A stretch of DNA of 6,275 bases from Streptomyces katrae (GCF_000966975.1 NZ_JZWV01001158.1:1-6275), one strand, 5' to 3'. Positions 1 through 6,223 are shown, counted from the first letter of the stretch. The notes: generated by a model from the sequence alone, not told the origin. Numbers and translations: made by a program.

Positions 1-16
1 GGGTCGGGGGGCCGCC

Positions 17-23
17 GGGGGAG
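17..23 (+). promoter_or_regulatory. Candidate ribosome binding site for the GTG start at 34
   Basis: GGGGGAG lies 10 nt before GTG at 34. It is the best purine-rich match near the 5' end of the first gene. The competing ATG at 91 is preceded only by GGTGGTGG-like sequence, a poorer match. This favours the longer start but does not settle it, because the window edge hides the sequence further upstream. Confidence 0.4.
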
Positions 24-33
24 TCTCGTTCGG

Positions 34-1575
34 GTGGATGCGTCGCGCGCCGCGCCCCGGACCGTGGCGTGCGCTGGTAAGCGGTGGTGGATGCAGCTCT
101 CCTCCCCGCGCCTGCGCGCCGCCCTGCTCGCCGCGGCCTCCCTCAGCCTCGTCGCCGCCGTGCTGCCCCCGCCGAAGCCGCTCGGCATCGGCGACCGGCT
201 CTTCCCCGAGCTCGGCAACCCCGGGTACGACGTCCTCTCGTACGACCTCTCCCTCACGTACAAGGACAACCGCACCCCCCTCGACGCGGTGACCGCCATC
301 GAAGCCAGGGCCCTGGCCCCGCTGGAGCGGATCAACCTGGACTTCACCCACGGGACGGTGGCCTCCGCCGAGGTCAACGGCGAACCCGCGCGGTTCGAGA
401 GCGCCGGGGAGGACCTCGTACTGACCCCCGCACACCCCCTCGCCGCGAACACCCCGCTGCGGATCACCGTCCGGCACACCAGCGACCCGCGCGGCTCCGC
501 CGACGGCGGCTGGGTCACCACCGAGGACGGCCTGGCCATGGCCAACCAGGCCGACGCCGCACACCGCGTCTTCCCCTGCAACGACCACCCCGCCGACAAG
601 GCGTACTTCACCTTCCACGTCACCGCCCCCGAGGGCTACACGGTCGTGGCCAACGGCCTGCCGGGCGCGCTCCCGGCCGCCCGTACCGCCGGGACGACGG
701 AGTGGACCTACCGGACCCTCCACCCGATGGCCACCGAGCTCGCCCAGGTCTCCATCGGCCGCTCCGCCGTCCTCCAGCGCACCGGCCCGCACGGGCTGCC
801 GCTGCGCGACGTGGTCCCCGCCGCCGACCGGAAGCGGCTGGAGCCCTGGCTGCGCAAGACCGCCGGGCACATCGAATGGATGGAGCAGCACGTCGGCCGC
901 TACCCCTTCGAGAACTACGGGGTGCTGATCGCACGCGCCCGCACCGGCTTCGAGCTGGAGACGCAGACCCTCTCGCTCTTCGAGAACGGCCTGTTCGCGG
1001 GGGAGGCCGAGGGCTACCCCGAGTGGTACGTCGAGGCGATCATGGTCCACGAGCTCGCCCACCAGTGGTTCGGCGACAGCGTCACCCCGCGCACCTGGTC
1101 CGACCTGTGGCTGAACGAGGGGCACGCCACCTGGTACGAGGCCCTGTACGCGGACGGGCTCGGCAAGTACTCCCTGGAACGGCGGATGCGCGAGGCCTAC
1201 CAGCGCTCCGACCAGTGGCGGGCGGCGGGCGGCCCCCCGGCGGCCCCGAAGCCGGCGGCCCCCGGACAGAAGATCGGACTGTTCCGGCCGGTGGTCTACG
1301 ACGGGGCGGCACTGATCCTCTACGCGCTGCGCGAGGAGATCGGCACCGCCGCCTTCGACCGGGTCGAGCGGCGGTGGGTGGCGGAGCACAAGGACGGGAC
1401 GGCGGGCACGGAGGACTTCGTACGCCTGGCCTCCCAGGAGGCCGGACGCGACCTGTCGGCCTTCCTGGAGCCCTGGCTCTACGGGGAGAAGACCCCGCCC
1501 ATGCCCGGCCACCCGGACTGGAGCGCCCCCGCGGCCAAGGCCGCCCCGAAGCCCGCGCCCGGAAAAACGGTATGA
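34..1575 (+). CDS. Exported M1-family zinc metallopeptidase (aminopeptidase N-like)
   Basis: This is a zinc peptidase of the gluzincin M1 family, expected to remove N-terminal residues from peptides outside the membrane. The zinc site is complete: H339-E340-L-A-H343, then E362 in WLNEG, which is the classic HEXXH-X18-E spacing. Y422 in VVYDGAALIL matches the transition-state tyrosine of the family. The position of the substrate-anchoring GAMEN motif is taken by GFELETQT (305-312), with E309 as the likely counterpart of the GAMEN glutamate. An N-terminal beta-rich domain (about 60-260) precedes the catalytic domain. The protein has 513 residues from GTG 34 or 494 from ATG 91. It lacks the long C-terminal helical domain of the roughly 870-residue PepN enzymes. 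The stretch from M20 on (basic start, then a hydrophobic Ala/Leu core ending near LVAAVLPPP) looks like a signal peptide without a lipobox cysteine. The start could be GTG 34 or ATG 91. The C-terminus is an Ala/Pro/Lys tail. The exact substrate cannot be told from sequence. Confidence 0.92.
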   Translation: MDASRAAPRTVACAGKRWWMQLSSPRLRAALLAAASLSLVAAVLPPPKPLGIGDRLFPELGNPGYDVLSYDLSLTYKDNRTPLDAVTAIEARALAPLERINLDFTHGTVASAEVNGEPARFESAGEDLVLTPAHPLAANTPLRITVRHTSDPRGSADGGWVTTEDGLAMANQADAAHRVFPCNDHPADKAYFTFHVTAPEGYTVVANGLPGALPAARTAGTTEWTYRTLHPMATELAQVSIGRSAVLQRTGPHGLPLRDVVPAADRKRLEPWLRKTAGHIEWMEQHVGRYPFENYGVLIARARTGFELETQTLSLFENGLFAGEAEGYPEWYVEAIMVHELAHQWFGDSVTPRTWSDLWLNEGHATWYEALYADGLGKYSLERRMREAYQRSDQWRAAGGPPAAPKPAAPGQKIGLFRPVVYDGAALILYALREEIGTAAFDRVERRWVAEHKDGTAGTEDFVRLASQEAGRDLSAFLEPWLYGEKTPPMPGHPDWSAPAAKAAPKPAPGKTV

Positions 1576-1578
1576 CGG

Positions 1579-1644
1579 GCCCGGAACGGGCATGTCACCA
1601 TCGATGAGGCCGACGACGAGGCGGTCCGGGGAATCACCGGACCG
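1579..1644 (+). terminator. Inverted repeats after the M1 peptidase, possible terminator
   Basis: Two inverted repeats lie after the stop codon. GCCCG-GAA-CGGGC (1579-1591) begins 3 nt after the stop. A perfect 8-bp stem, CGGTCCGG / CCGGACCG, with a 7-nt loop spans 1622-1644. Neither has a T-run, which is common for Streptomyces terminators. The second could equally be part of the hflX upstream region. Termination is inferred. Confidence 0.4.
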
Positions 1645-1658
1645 GGTCCCGCGTTGGA

Positions 1659-1691
1659 CGTGACAGAGTCAGTCACGCACGGCGGTACCTT
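1659..1691 (+). promoter_or_regulatory. Possible hflX promoter with an overlapping palindrome
   Basis: CGTGACAGAGTCAGTCACG (1659-1677) is a 19-bp palindrome with eight of nine base pairs matching around a central G. Inside it, GTGACA (1660-1665) matches the TTGACA -35 consensus at five of six positions. TACCTT (1686-1691) fits the TAnnnT -10 pattern. The 20-nt spacer is longer than usual, so the promoter call is weak. The palindrome itself is seen directly and could be an operator. Its half-site spacing does not fit a CRP-type TGTGA-N6-TCACA site. Confidence 0.3.
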
Positions 1692-1727
1692 TGGCCCTGG
1701 CCGGCGCGCACGCAATCGAATCGACGT

Positions 1728-1732
1728 AAGGA
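1728..1732 (+). promoter_or_regulatory. Ribosome binding site of hflX
   Basis: AAGGA ends 4 nt before the ATG at 1737. The spacing is short but the match is good, and no competing start with a better site is seen nearby, so this supports the ATG at 1737. Confidence 0.7.
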
Positions 1733-1736
1733 TCCA

Positions 1737-3242
1737 ATGACCTCCTCTTCATCCCCTTCCCAGGACCCGCGGGACGCGCAGGACGTGCGGGACCCGCAGC
1801 GCTTCACCGAGAGCCTTCGGGCCGATGCCCTGATGGAAGAGGACGTCGCCTGGAGCCACGAGATCGACGGAGACCGGGACGGCGACCAGTTCGACCGCTC
1901 CGAGCGCGCGGCCCTGCGCCGCGTGGCCGGTCTCTCCACCGAGCTCGAGGACGTCACCGAGGTCGAGTACCGACAGCTCCGCCTGGAGCGCGTGGTGCTC
2001 GTCGGTGTCTGGACCTCCGGCACGGTGAGCGACGCCGAGAACTCCCTCGCGGAGCTCGCGGCCCTCGCCGAGACGGCGGGCGCCCTCGTGCTCGACGGTG
2101 TCATCCAGCGCCGCGACAAGCCCGACCCGGCCACCTTCATCGGTTCCGGCAAGGCCCGCGAGCTGCGTGACATCGTGCTGGAGAGCGGCGCCGACACCGT
2201 CGTCTGCGACGGCGAGCTCAGCCCCGGCCAGCTCATCGCCCTCGAGGACGTCGTCAAGGTCAAGGTCGTCGACCGGACCGCCCTCATCCTGGACATCTTC
2301 GCCCAGCACGCCAAGTCCCGAGAGGGCAAGGCACAGGTCGCCCTCGCGCAGATGCAGTACATGCTGCCGCGCCTGCGCGGCTGGGGTCAGTCGCTGTCCC
2401 GGCAGATGGGTGGCGGCGGCGGTGGCGGCATGGCCACTCGCGGCCCCGGTGAGACCAAGATCGAGACCGACCGGCGCCGCATCCGCGAGAAGATGGCGAA
2501 GATGCGCCGGGAGATCGCCGAGATGAAGACCGGCCGCGACATCAAGCGGCAGGAACGGCGCCGCAACAAGGTGCCCTCGGTCGCCATCGCCGGCTACACC
2601 AACGCCGGCAAGTCCTCCCTGCTCAACCGCCTCACCGGCGCCGGCGTCCTGGTGGAGAACGCACTGTTCGCCACCCTCGACCCGACCGTGCGCCGCGCCG
2701 AGACCCCCTCCGGCCGGATCTACACCCTGGCCGACACCGTGGGCTTCGTCCGGCACCTGCCCCACCACCTCGTCGAGGCGTTCCGCTCCACGATGGAGGA
2801 GGTCGGCGACTCCGACCTCATCCTGCACATCGTGGACGGCTCGCACCCGGCGCCGGAGGAGCAGCTGGCGGCGGTCCGCGAGGTCATCCGCGAGGTCGGC
2901 GCGGTCAACGTGCCCGAGATCGTGGTGATCAACAAGGCCGACGCGGCGGACCCGCTCGTCCTGCAGCGCCTGCTGCGCATCGAGCGGCACTCCATCGCCG
3001 TCTCGGCCCGCACCGGCCAGGGCATCGGGGAACTCCTCGCGCTCATCGACAGCGAGCTGCCCCGGCCCGCCGTCGAGGTGGAGGCCCTGGTGCCTTACAC
3101 CCGCGGCGGACTGGTCGCCCGGGCACACGCCGAGGGCGAGGTGATCTCCGAGGAGCACACCCCGGAGGGCACCCTGCTCAAGGCGCGGGTCCACCAGGAA
3201 CTCGCGGCGGAACTGGCGCCGTACGTCCCTGCCAAGCAGTAA
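1737..3242 (+). CDS. hflX: GTPase HflX, ribosome-associated
   Basis: HflX is a translation-factor GTPase of the OBG/HflX group. It binds the 50S subunit and in several bacteria splits stalled or stressed 70S ribosomes. The domains are clear. An acidic, Ser/Asp-rich N-terminal extension covers about 1-75. The HflX N-terminal domain (about 85-200) contains FIGSGK (134-139) and DRTALILDIF (179-188). A Gly run (225-231) then leads into the family signature RGPGETKIE (235-243), followed by a basic helical linker. The GTPase domain has G1 GYTNAGKS (286-293), G2 threonine in DPT (T317), G3 DTVGF (333-337), G4 NKAD (399-402) and G5 SAR (423-425). All nucleotide-binding residues are intact. At 501 residues it is longer than the 426-residue E. 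coli protein, mainly because of the N-terminal extension. It is preceded by its own 161-bp gap and followed by a strong terminator, so it is probably transcribed alone. In E. coli hflX lies beside hflK and hflC; neither is in this window. Confidence 0.97.
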   Translation: MTSSSSPSQDPRDAQDVRDPQRFTESLRADALMEEDVAWSHEIDGDRDGDQFDRSERAALRRVAGLSTELEDVTEVEYRQLRLERVVLVGVWTSGTVSDAENSLAELAALAETAGALVLDGVIQRRDKPDPATFIGSGKARELRDIVLESGADTVVCDGELSPGQLIALEDVVKVKVVDRTALILDIFAQHAKSREGKAQVALAQMQYMLPRLRGWGQSLSRQMGGGGGGGMATRGPGETKIETDRRRIREKMAKMRREIAEMKTGRDIKRQERRRNKVPSVAIAGYTNAGKSSLLNRLTGAGVLVENALFATLDPTVRRAETPSGRIYTLADTVGFVRHLPHHLVEAFRSTMEEVGDSDLILHIVDGSHPAPEEQLAAVREVIREVGAVNVPEIVVINKADAADPLVLQRLLRIERHSIAVSARTGQGIGELLALIDSELPRPAVEVEALVPYTRGGLVARAHAEGEVISEEHTPEGTLLKARVHQELAAELAPYVPAKQ

Positions 3243-3257
3243 CGCCACCCGGCAAGA

Positions 3258-3291
3258 CCGAGGGCCCTCCGCGCGTGCGGAGGGCCCTCGG
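3258..3291 (+). terminator. Strong hairpin terminator between convergent hflX and the protease
   Basis: A perfect 15-bp GC-rich stem with a GCGT loop begins 16 nt after the hflX stop codon (arms 3258-3272 and 3277-3291). There is no true T-run, only TT a few bases later, as is usual in high-GC actinobacteria. The perfect symmetry means it could work in both directions and serve both convergent genes. Confidence 0.85.
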
Positions 3292-3292
3292 C

Positions 3293-3317
3293 CGTTCCCC
3301 GCCTGCCGGCGGGAACG
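3293..3317 (-). terminator. Second hairpin just past the protease stop codon
   Basis: CGTTCCC (3293-3299) pairs with GGGAACG (3311-3317). A further GCC/GGC pairing continues inside after a bulged C, giving about 10 bp around a 4-nt loop. On the minus strand it lies 3 nt beyond the protease stop codon and directly before the larger hairpin. It is probably a tandem terminator or a 3'-end stabilising structure for the protease mRNA. Confidence 0.5.
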
Positions 3318-3320
3318 TGC

Positions 3321-4519
3321 TCAGCGCTTGAACTTGGCGCTCACGGCGTCGTAGATCCCCTTGGCCTCCGGACCCAGCTTGGGGCCGGCCAGCCAGCCCG
3401 CCTTCGCCGGGCCGATCGAGGTGTTCGAGACCAGCGCCGGCTTGCCGTCGGCGCCCGTCGCGATCCAGCCGCCGCCGGAGGAGCCGCCCGTCATCGTGCA
3501 GCCGATGCGGTACATCACCGGGTCCTGCTGGTGCAGCGCCAGACGGCCCGGCTTGTCCGTGCACTGGAAGGCCTTCTGACCGTCGAACGGAGCGGCCGCC
3601 GGGTAGCCCGTCGCCGTCATGCCCGTGATCTTCGGGACCGCCGGGGCGTTGAACTCCACCGGGAGCGCCGTACCGACCGTCTCCTCCAGGGACTTGCCGT
3701 TGCCGCCCTTCTCCGGGGTCACGTGCAGCACCGCGAAGTCGTACGGCGCGCCCGCGCCGCCCGTCGGACCGCCGGTCGCGATCCACTGGTCGGAGGTCTG
3801 CGCCCAGTCGCTCCACCACACGCCGTACGGGGCCACCTGCTCGCGCGGCGCGCCCTTGAGCTCGGCCGCCGGCCGGCCCGCGTTGTTGTACGAGGGGACG
3901 AAGGCGATGTTGCGGTACCAGCCGCCGGCCTTGCCCGCGTGCACGCAGTGGCCCGCCGTCCAGACCATGTTCGACTTGCCGGGGTGCGCCGGGTCCTTCA
4001 CCACGGTCGCCGAGCAGACCATCGAGCCCTCGGGACCGTCGAAGAAGACCTTGCCGGACGCCGGGACGCTCGAGTGGTACGGCGCGGCCGCCGCCTTGGC
4101 CGTCACCGGCGCCGGGGTCGGGTCCGTGACCCCTTGGTCCTTGCCGGCGTCCGGGTCGACGGACGGGCGCTGCGGCTGCTCCGCGTCACGCATCCGGTCC
4201 GGGTCCCACAGGCCGTCGATGATGGGGTTGACGTAGTCGCCCGCCTCGCGGAGCCAGTCGTCCTTGTTCCAGTTCTTCCACGCACCCCCCTTCCACTTCT
4301 CCATGTCGAAGCCGTGCTGCTTGAGCTTGTCCTTGAGCTCTTGCGGGATCTTGATCGGGCCGTCCGCGGCGCCGGACGGGAGGGGCGCTGCCGGAGGGGC
4401 GCTGCCGCGGTCGGCTTGGCGTCGCCGCCGGCCTCCCCGTCGCCGGGTCCGCAGGCCGCGGCGGTCAGCGCGAGCGCGGCCGCGCAGAGGGCCGCGGTGA
4501 CCGGTCGGTTCGGTCGCAT
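3321..4519 (-). CDS. Trypsin-like serine protease lipoprotein, frame broken by a 14-bp duplication
   Basis: The gene should encode an exported, lipid-anchored serine protease of the chymotrypsin/V8-like fold. The ATG at 4519 follows GGGGGA at 8 nt and opens a lipoprotein-type signal peptide: MRPNRP, a hydrophobic Ala/Leu core, then AAAC with Cys23 as the probable lipidated residue. The -3 Ala is less usual than Leu. After residue 42 (TAAAPL) this frame runs into Arg/Ser-rich nonsense and stops at 4103-4105, giving 138 residues. The rest of the protein lies in another frame. Dropping one copy of the 14-bp repeat at 4379-4406 restores 394 residues, and the numbers here use that repaired form. 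A Lys/Trp-rich pre-domain (about 50-105) is followed by a Pro/Ala linker and the protease domain (about 145-394). The triad is His186 (WTAGHC), Asp256 (YDFAVLHV) and Ser343 (GGSSGGG). Likely disulfides are C164-C187 and C315-C336. The conserved catalytic half argues for recent damage, a reversible switch or a sequence error. As written, no full-length exported product is made. The substrate is unknown. Confidence 0.85.
4379..4406. repeat. Perfect 14-bp tandem duplication causing the protease frameshift
   Basis: GGAGGGGCGCTGCC occurs twice back to back (4379-4392 and 4393-4406) with no mismatch. Because 14 is not a multiple of 3, the second copy shifts the reading frame of the minus-strand protease. 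It sits in the low-complexity linker just after the lipid-anchor cysteine. Removing one copy joins ...DAKPTAAAPL directly to PSGAADGPIKIP. This is seen directly; its origin is not. Confidence 0.95.
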
Positions 4520-4527
4520 GTCGTAAG

Positions 4528-4533
4528 TCCCCC
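4528..4533 (-). promoter_or_regulatory. Ribosome binding site of the serine protease
   Basis: On the minus strand GGGGGA lies 8 nt before the ATG at 4519. It fixes the start in the lipoprotein-signal frame rather than in the frame of the mature protease, and so is a key part of the argument that the gene is frame-broken. Confidence 0.75.
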
Positions 4534-4534
4534 A

Positions 4535-4576
4535 GGTGCTTCGAGGTGTTGGGACGGTGTCGTCCAGGGTGCTTCG
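4535..4576. repeat. Nine-base direct repeat in the protease leader
   Basis: GGTGCTTCG occurs at 4535-4543 and 4568-4576, each following CCA or CCAG. The copies are 33 bp apart, about three helical turns, just upstream of the protease ribosome binding site. This phase would suit a pair of regulator sites on one DNA face, but chance is possible at this length. Confidence 0.35.
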
Positions 4577-4604
4577 GTGCGCATTCGCAGCACCCCACTA
4601 TGCC

Positions 4605-4625
4605 GCCGCCGTTGAAGACGGCGGC
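4605..4625. repeat. Inverted repeat with an 8-bp stem in the divergent region
   Basis: GCCGCCGT (4605-4612) pairs perfectly with ACGGCGGC (4618-4625) around the loop TGAAG. The loop region TGAAGAC (4613-4619) is also the exact reverse complement of GTCTTCA at 4658-4664, so two alternative foldings are possible. The role is unknown; the region lies between divergent genes, so a regulatory or mRNA-leader role is a guess. Confidence 0.4.
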
Positions 4626-4684
4626 CCCCGGGTCGGCGGTTCCGGGTCCCGCCTGTGGTCTTCACCCCCTGCTCACACCGGGTG

Positions 4685-4721
4685 CCCGGCCGGCCGGGGC
4701 GGGCTGCTGAAGGCTCTTCAG
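4685..4721. repeat. Palindrome and short inverted repeat upstream of the aminotransferase
   Basis: CCCGGCCGGCCGGG (4685-4698) is a perfect 14-bp palindrome. CTGAAG and CTTCAG flank GCT at 4707-4721. GC-only palindromes arise often by chance in such DNA, so the first is weak evidence. The second is AT-containing and more operator-like. Both are about 140-175 bp upstream of the aminotransferase start. Confidence 0.3.
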
Positions 4722-4846
4722 GGCCCCTGGACCGCAAGGATCTTCGGTTCGACCCGTGATCCGCCGCGGTCCCCGTCGTTGGTACGTACGGGGGACGGTG
4801 CAGCAGCGTTCGTGTTCGAGGCGCAATCCGGAAGAGGAATCCGTGC

Positions 4847-4852
4847 GGGAGG
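4847..4852 (+). promoter_or_regulatory. Ribosome binding site of the aminotransferase
   Basis: GGGAGG lies 10 nt before GTG at 4863. This decides the start, because the same frame is open far upstream and includes another GTG at 4812 that lacks a comparable site. Confidence 0.7.
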
Positions 4853-4862
4853 TCCGACAGTC

Positions 4863-6209
4863 GTGTCCCTGACCGAGCAGGCCGCAGCCGCGGCACAGAT
4901 CCCGCCCCAGGGCGGCCGGGCGCCGGGCGCGGCCGAGGGCATCCTGCGCCGGCAGGCGCTGAGGGAGTCCGCGGCCCGGACGTACGCGCGCTCGCTGCCC
5001 ATCGTCCCGGTACGGGCACGGGGACTGACCATCGAGGGCGCCGACGGGCGGCGCTACCTCGACTGCCTCTCCGGTGCGGGCACCCTCGCCCTCGGGCACA
5101 ACCACCCCGTGGTCCTCGAAGCCATCCGAGGGGTGCTCGACTCGGGGGCCCCGCTGCACGTGCTCGACCTCGCGACCCCGGTCAAGGACGCCTTCACCAC
5201 CGAACTCTTCGCGAACCTGCCGGCCGGGCTCGCCTCCGACGCCCGCGTCCAGTTCTGCGGACCCGCCGGGACGGACGCGGTCGAGGCCGCGCTGAAGCTG
5301 GTCCGGGCGGCCACCGGGCGCTCCGGCCTGCTCGCCTTCGCCGGGGCCTACCACGGCATGACGGCCGGTGCCCTGTCCGCCTCCGGCGGCGCCACCGACG
5401 TCCGGGTGACCCGGCTGCCCTATCCGCAGGACTACCGCTGCCCGTTCGGAATCGGCGGCACGGAAGGCGCGCGGCTCTCGGCGGCCTGGACCGAGAGCCT
5501 GCTCGACGACCCCAAGGGCGGGGTGCCCGCCCCGGCGGGCATGCTCGTCGAACCCGTCCAGGGCGAGGGCGGGGTCCACCCGGCCCCGGACGAATGGCTG
5601 CGCCGGATGCGGGAGATCACCCAGACCCGGGGCATCCCGCTGATCGCGGACGAGGTCCAGACCGGGGTGGGCCGCACCGGCGCCTTCTGGGGCGTCGACC
5701 ACGCCGGGGTGGTACCCGACGTGATGGTGCTGTCCAAGGCCATCGGCGGCAGTCTCCCGCTCGCCGTGATCGTCTACCGCTCGGAGCTGGACGTCTGGGA
5801 GCCCGGCGCCCATGCCGGAACGTTCCGCGGCAACCAGCTCGCCATGGCCGCCGGCACCGCCACCCTCGCCTACGTCCGCCGCAACGGCCTCGCCGAGCGC
5901 GCGGCCGAGCTGGGCGGCCGCATGCTGGCGGCCCTGCGCGGCCTGGCGGCCGACCAGCCCTGCGTCGGCGACGTGCGCGGCAGGGGCCTGATGCTCGGCG
6001 TCGAGATCGTCGACCCCGACACGGGAGCCGCGGCCCCCGCCCTCGCCGCCGCCATCCGCCAGGGGTGCCTGGACCGCGGGCTGATCGTCGAACTCGGCGG
6101 CCGCCACGGCGCCGTGGTCCGCCTGCTGCCCCCGCTCACCCTCACCGACGAGCAGGCCACAGCCGTCCTGGACCGCCTCGCCGACGCCGTCCCCGCAGCC
6201 GCCCACTGA
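4863..6209 (+). CDS. Diaminobutyrate--2-oxoglutarate aminotransferase family protein (PLP class III)
   Basis: This is a fold-type I, class III PLP aminotransferase. By family resemblance it should interconvert L-aspartate 4-semialdehyde plus glutamate with L-2,4-diaminobutyrate plus 2-oxoglutarate (EC 2.6.1.76). The cofactor residues are all present: the FCGPAGTDA phosphate-binding loop (131-139), YHG stacking on PLP (Y163, H164), conserved E230 in EPVQGEGG, D263 in ADEVQTG, the Schiff-base lysine K292 in LSKAIGG, and T320 in AGTFRGNQLAMAAG, which binds PLP phosphate from the partner subunit. The 448-residue length and the AGTFRGNQ sequence fit the Dat type used for diaminobutyrate in siderophore and 1,3-diaminopropane synthesis better than the shorter ectoine enzyme EctB. 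An ornithine or 4-aminobutyrate aminotransferase is the main alternative. GTG 4863 is chosen for its GGGAGG site; the reading frame stays open upstream only because of GC bias. The next gene begins 14 nt after the stop, which implies co-transcription. The NIS-siderophore role is inferred. Confidence 0.88.
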   Translation: MSLTEQAAAAAQIPPQGGRAPGAAEGILRRQALRESAARTYARSLPIVPVRARGLTIEGADGRRYLDCLSGAGTLALGHNHPVVLEAIRGVLDSGAPLHVLDLATPVKDAFTTELFANLPAGLASDARVQFCGPAGTDAVEAALKLVRAATGRSGLLAFAGAYHGMTAGALSASGGATDVRVTRLPYPQDYRCPFGIGGTEGARLSAAWTESLLDDPKGGVPAPAGMLVEPVQGEGGVHPAPDEWLRRMREITQTRGIPLIADEVQTGVGRTGAFWGVDHAGVVPDVMVLSKAIGGSLPLAVIVYRSELDVWEPGAHAGTFRGNQLAMAAGTATLAYVRRNGLAERAAELGGRMLAALRGLAADQPCVGDVRGRGLMLGVEIVDPDTGAAAPALAAAIRQGCLDRGLIVELGGRHGAVVRLLPPLTLTDEQATAVLDRLADAVPAAAH

Positions 6210-6211
6210 CC

Positions 6212-6216
6212 AAGGA
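6212..6216 (+). promoter_or_regulatory. Ribosome binding site of the downstream operon gene
   Basis: AAGGA begins 2 nt after the aminotransferase stop codon and lies 7 nt before the ATG at 6224. This is a good site with ideal spacing and supports a second gene in the operon. Confidence 0.65.
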
Positions 6217-6223
6217 CCCACCC

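Larger units (their letters stand above)
4520..4862. other. Divergent intergenic region between the protease and the aminotransferase
   Basis: This non-coding stretch must hold the promoters for both the minus-strand protease and the plus-strand aminotransferase operon. I found no convincing -35/-10 pair for either. It is rich in inverted repeats: GGTGC/GCACC (4576-4594), an 8-bp stem at 4605-4625, the 14-bp palindrome at 4685-4698, and CTGAAG-GCT-CTTCAG (4707-4721). No TTAGG-type half site of an iron-dependent (DmdR/IdeR) repressor box is present; the trinucleotide TTA is not seen upstream of the aminotransferase. Confidence 0.6.

Noticed and set aside
84..1607. 507-residue frame overlapping the M1 peptidase on the same strand
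   Set aside because: Arg/Pro-rich throughout, the typical +1/+2 frame shadow of a high-GC gene. The M1 motifs lie in the other frame.
1660..1676. CRP-type operator reading of the palindrome before hflX
   Set aside because: The GTGA and TCAC half sites are 9 nt apart rather than 6, so it does not fit the CRP consensus.
1749..3248. 499-residue open frame antisense to hflX
   Set aside because: It is a GC-bias shadow: repetitive Asp/Gly/Leu/Val/His content, no domain, and hflX on the other strand is certain.
3531..4526. 331-residue plus-strand open frame over the protease
   Set aside because: Arg/Val/Leu/Ala-rich antisense shadow without motifs. The opposite strand carries the catalytic triad.
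3321..4598. 425-residue minus-strand reading from the GTG at 4598 as the native protease
   Set aside because: The first 70 or so residues are Arg/Cys/His-rich with no signal peptide, there is no good ribosome binding site, and a proper start with lipoprotein signal exists in the overlapping frame at 4519.
4685..4698. 14-bp CCGG-type palindrome as a regulator site
   Set aside because: It is made only of G and C in very GC-rich DNA, so chance symmetry is likely. It is kept only as a low-confidence repeat.
4536..4862. N-terminal extension of the aminotransferase to 4536
   Set aside because: The extra 109 residues match no part of class III aminotransferases, while GTG 4863 has a GGGAGG site and gives the usual family length.
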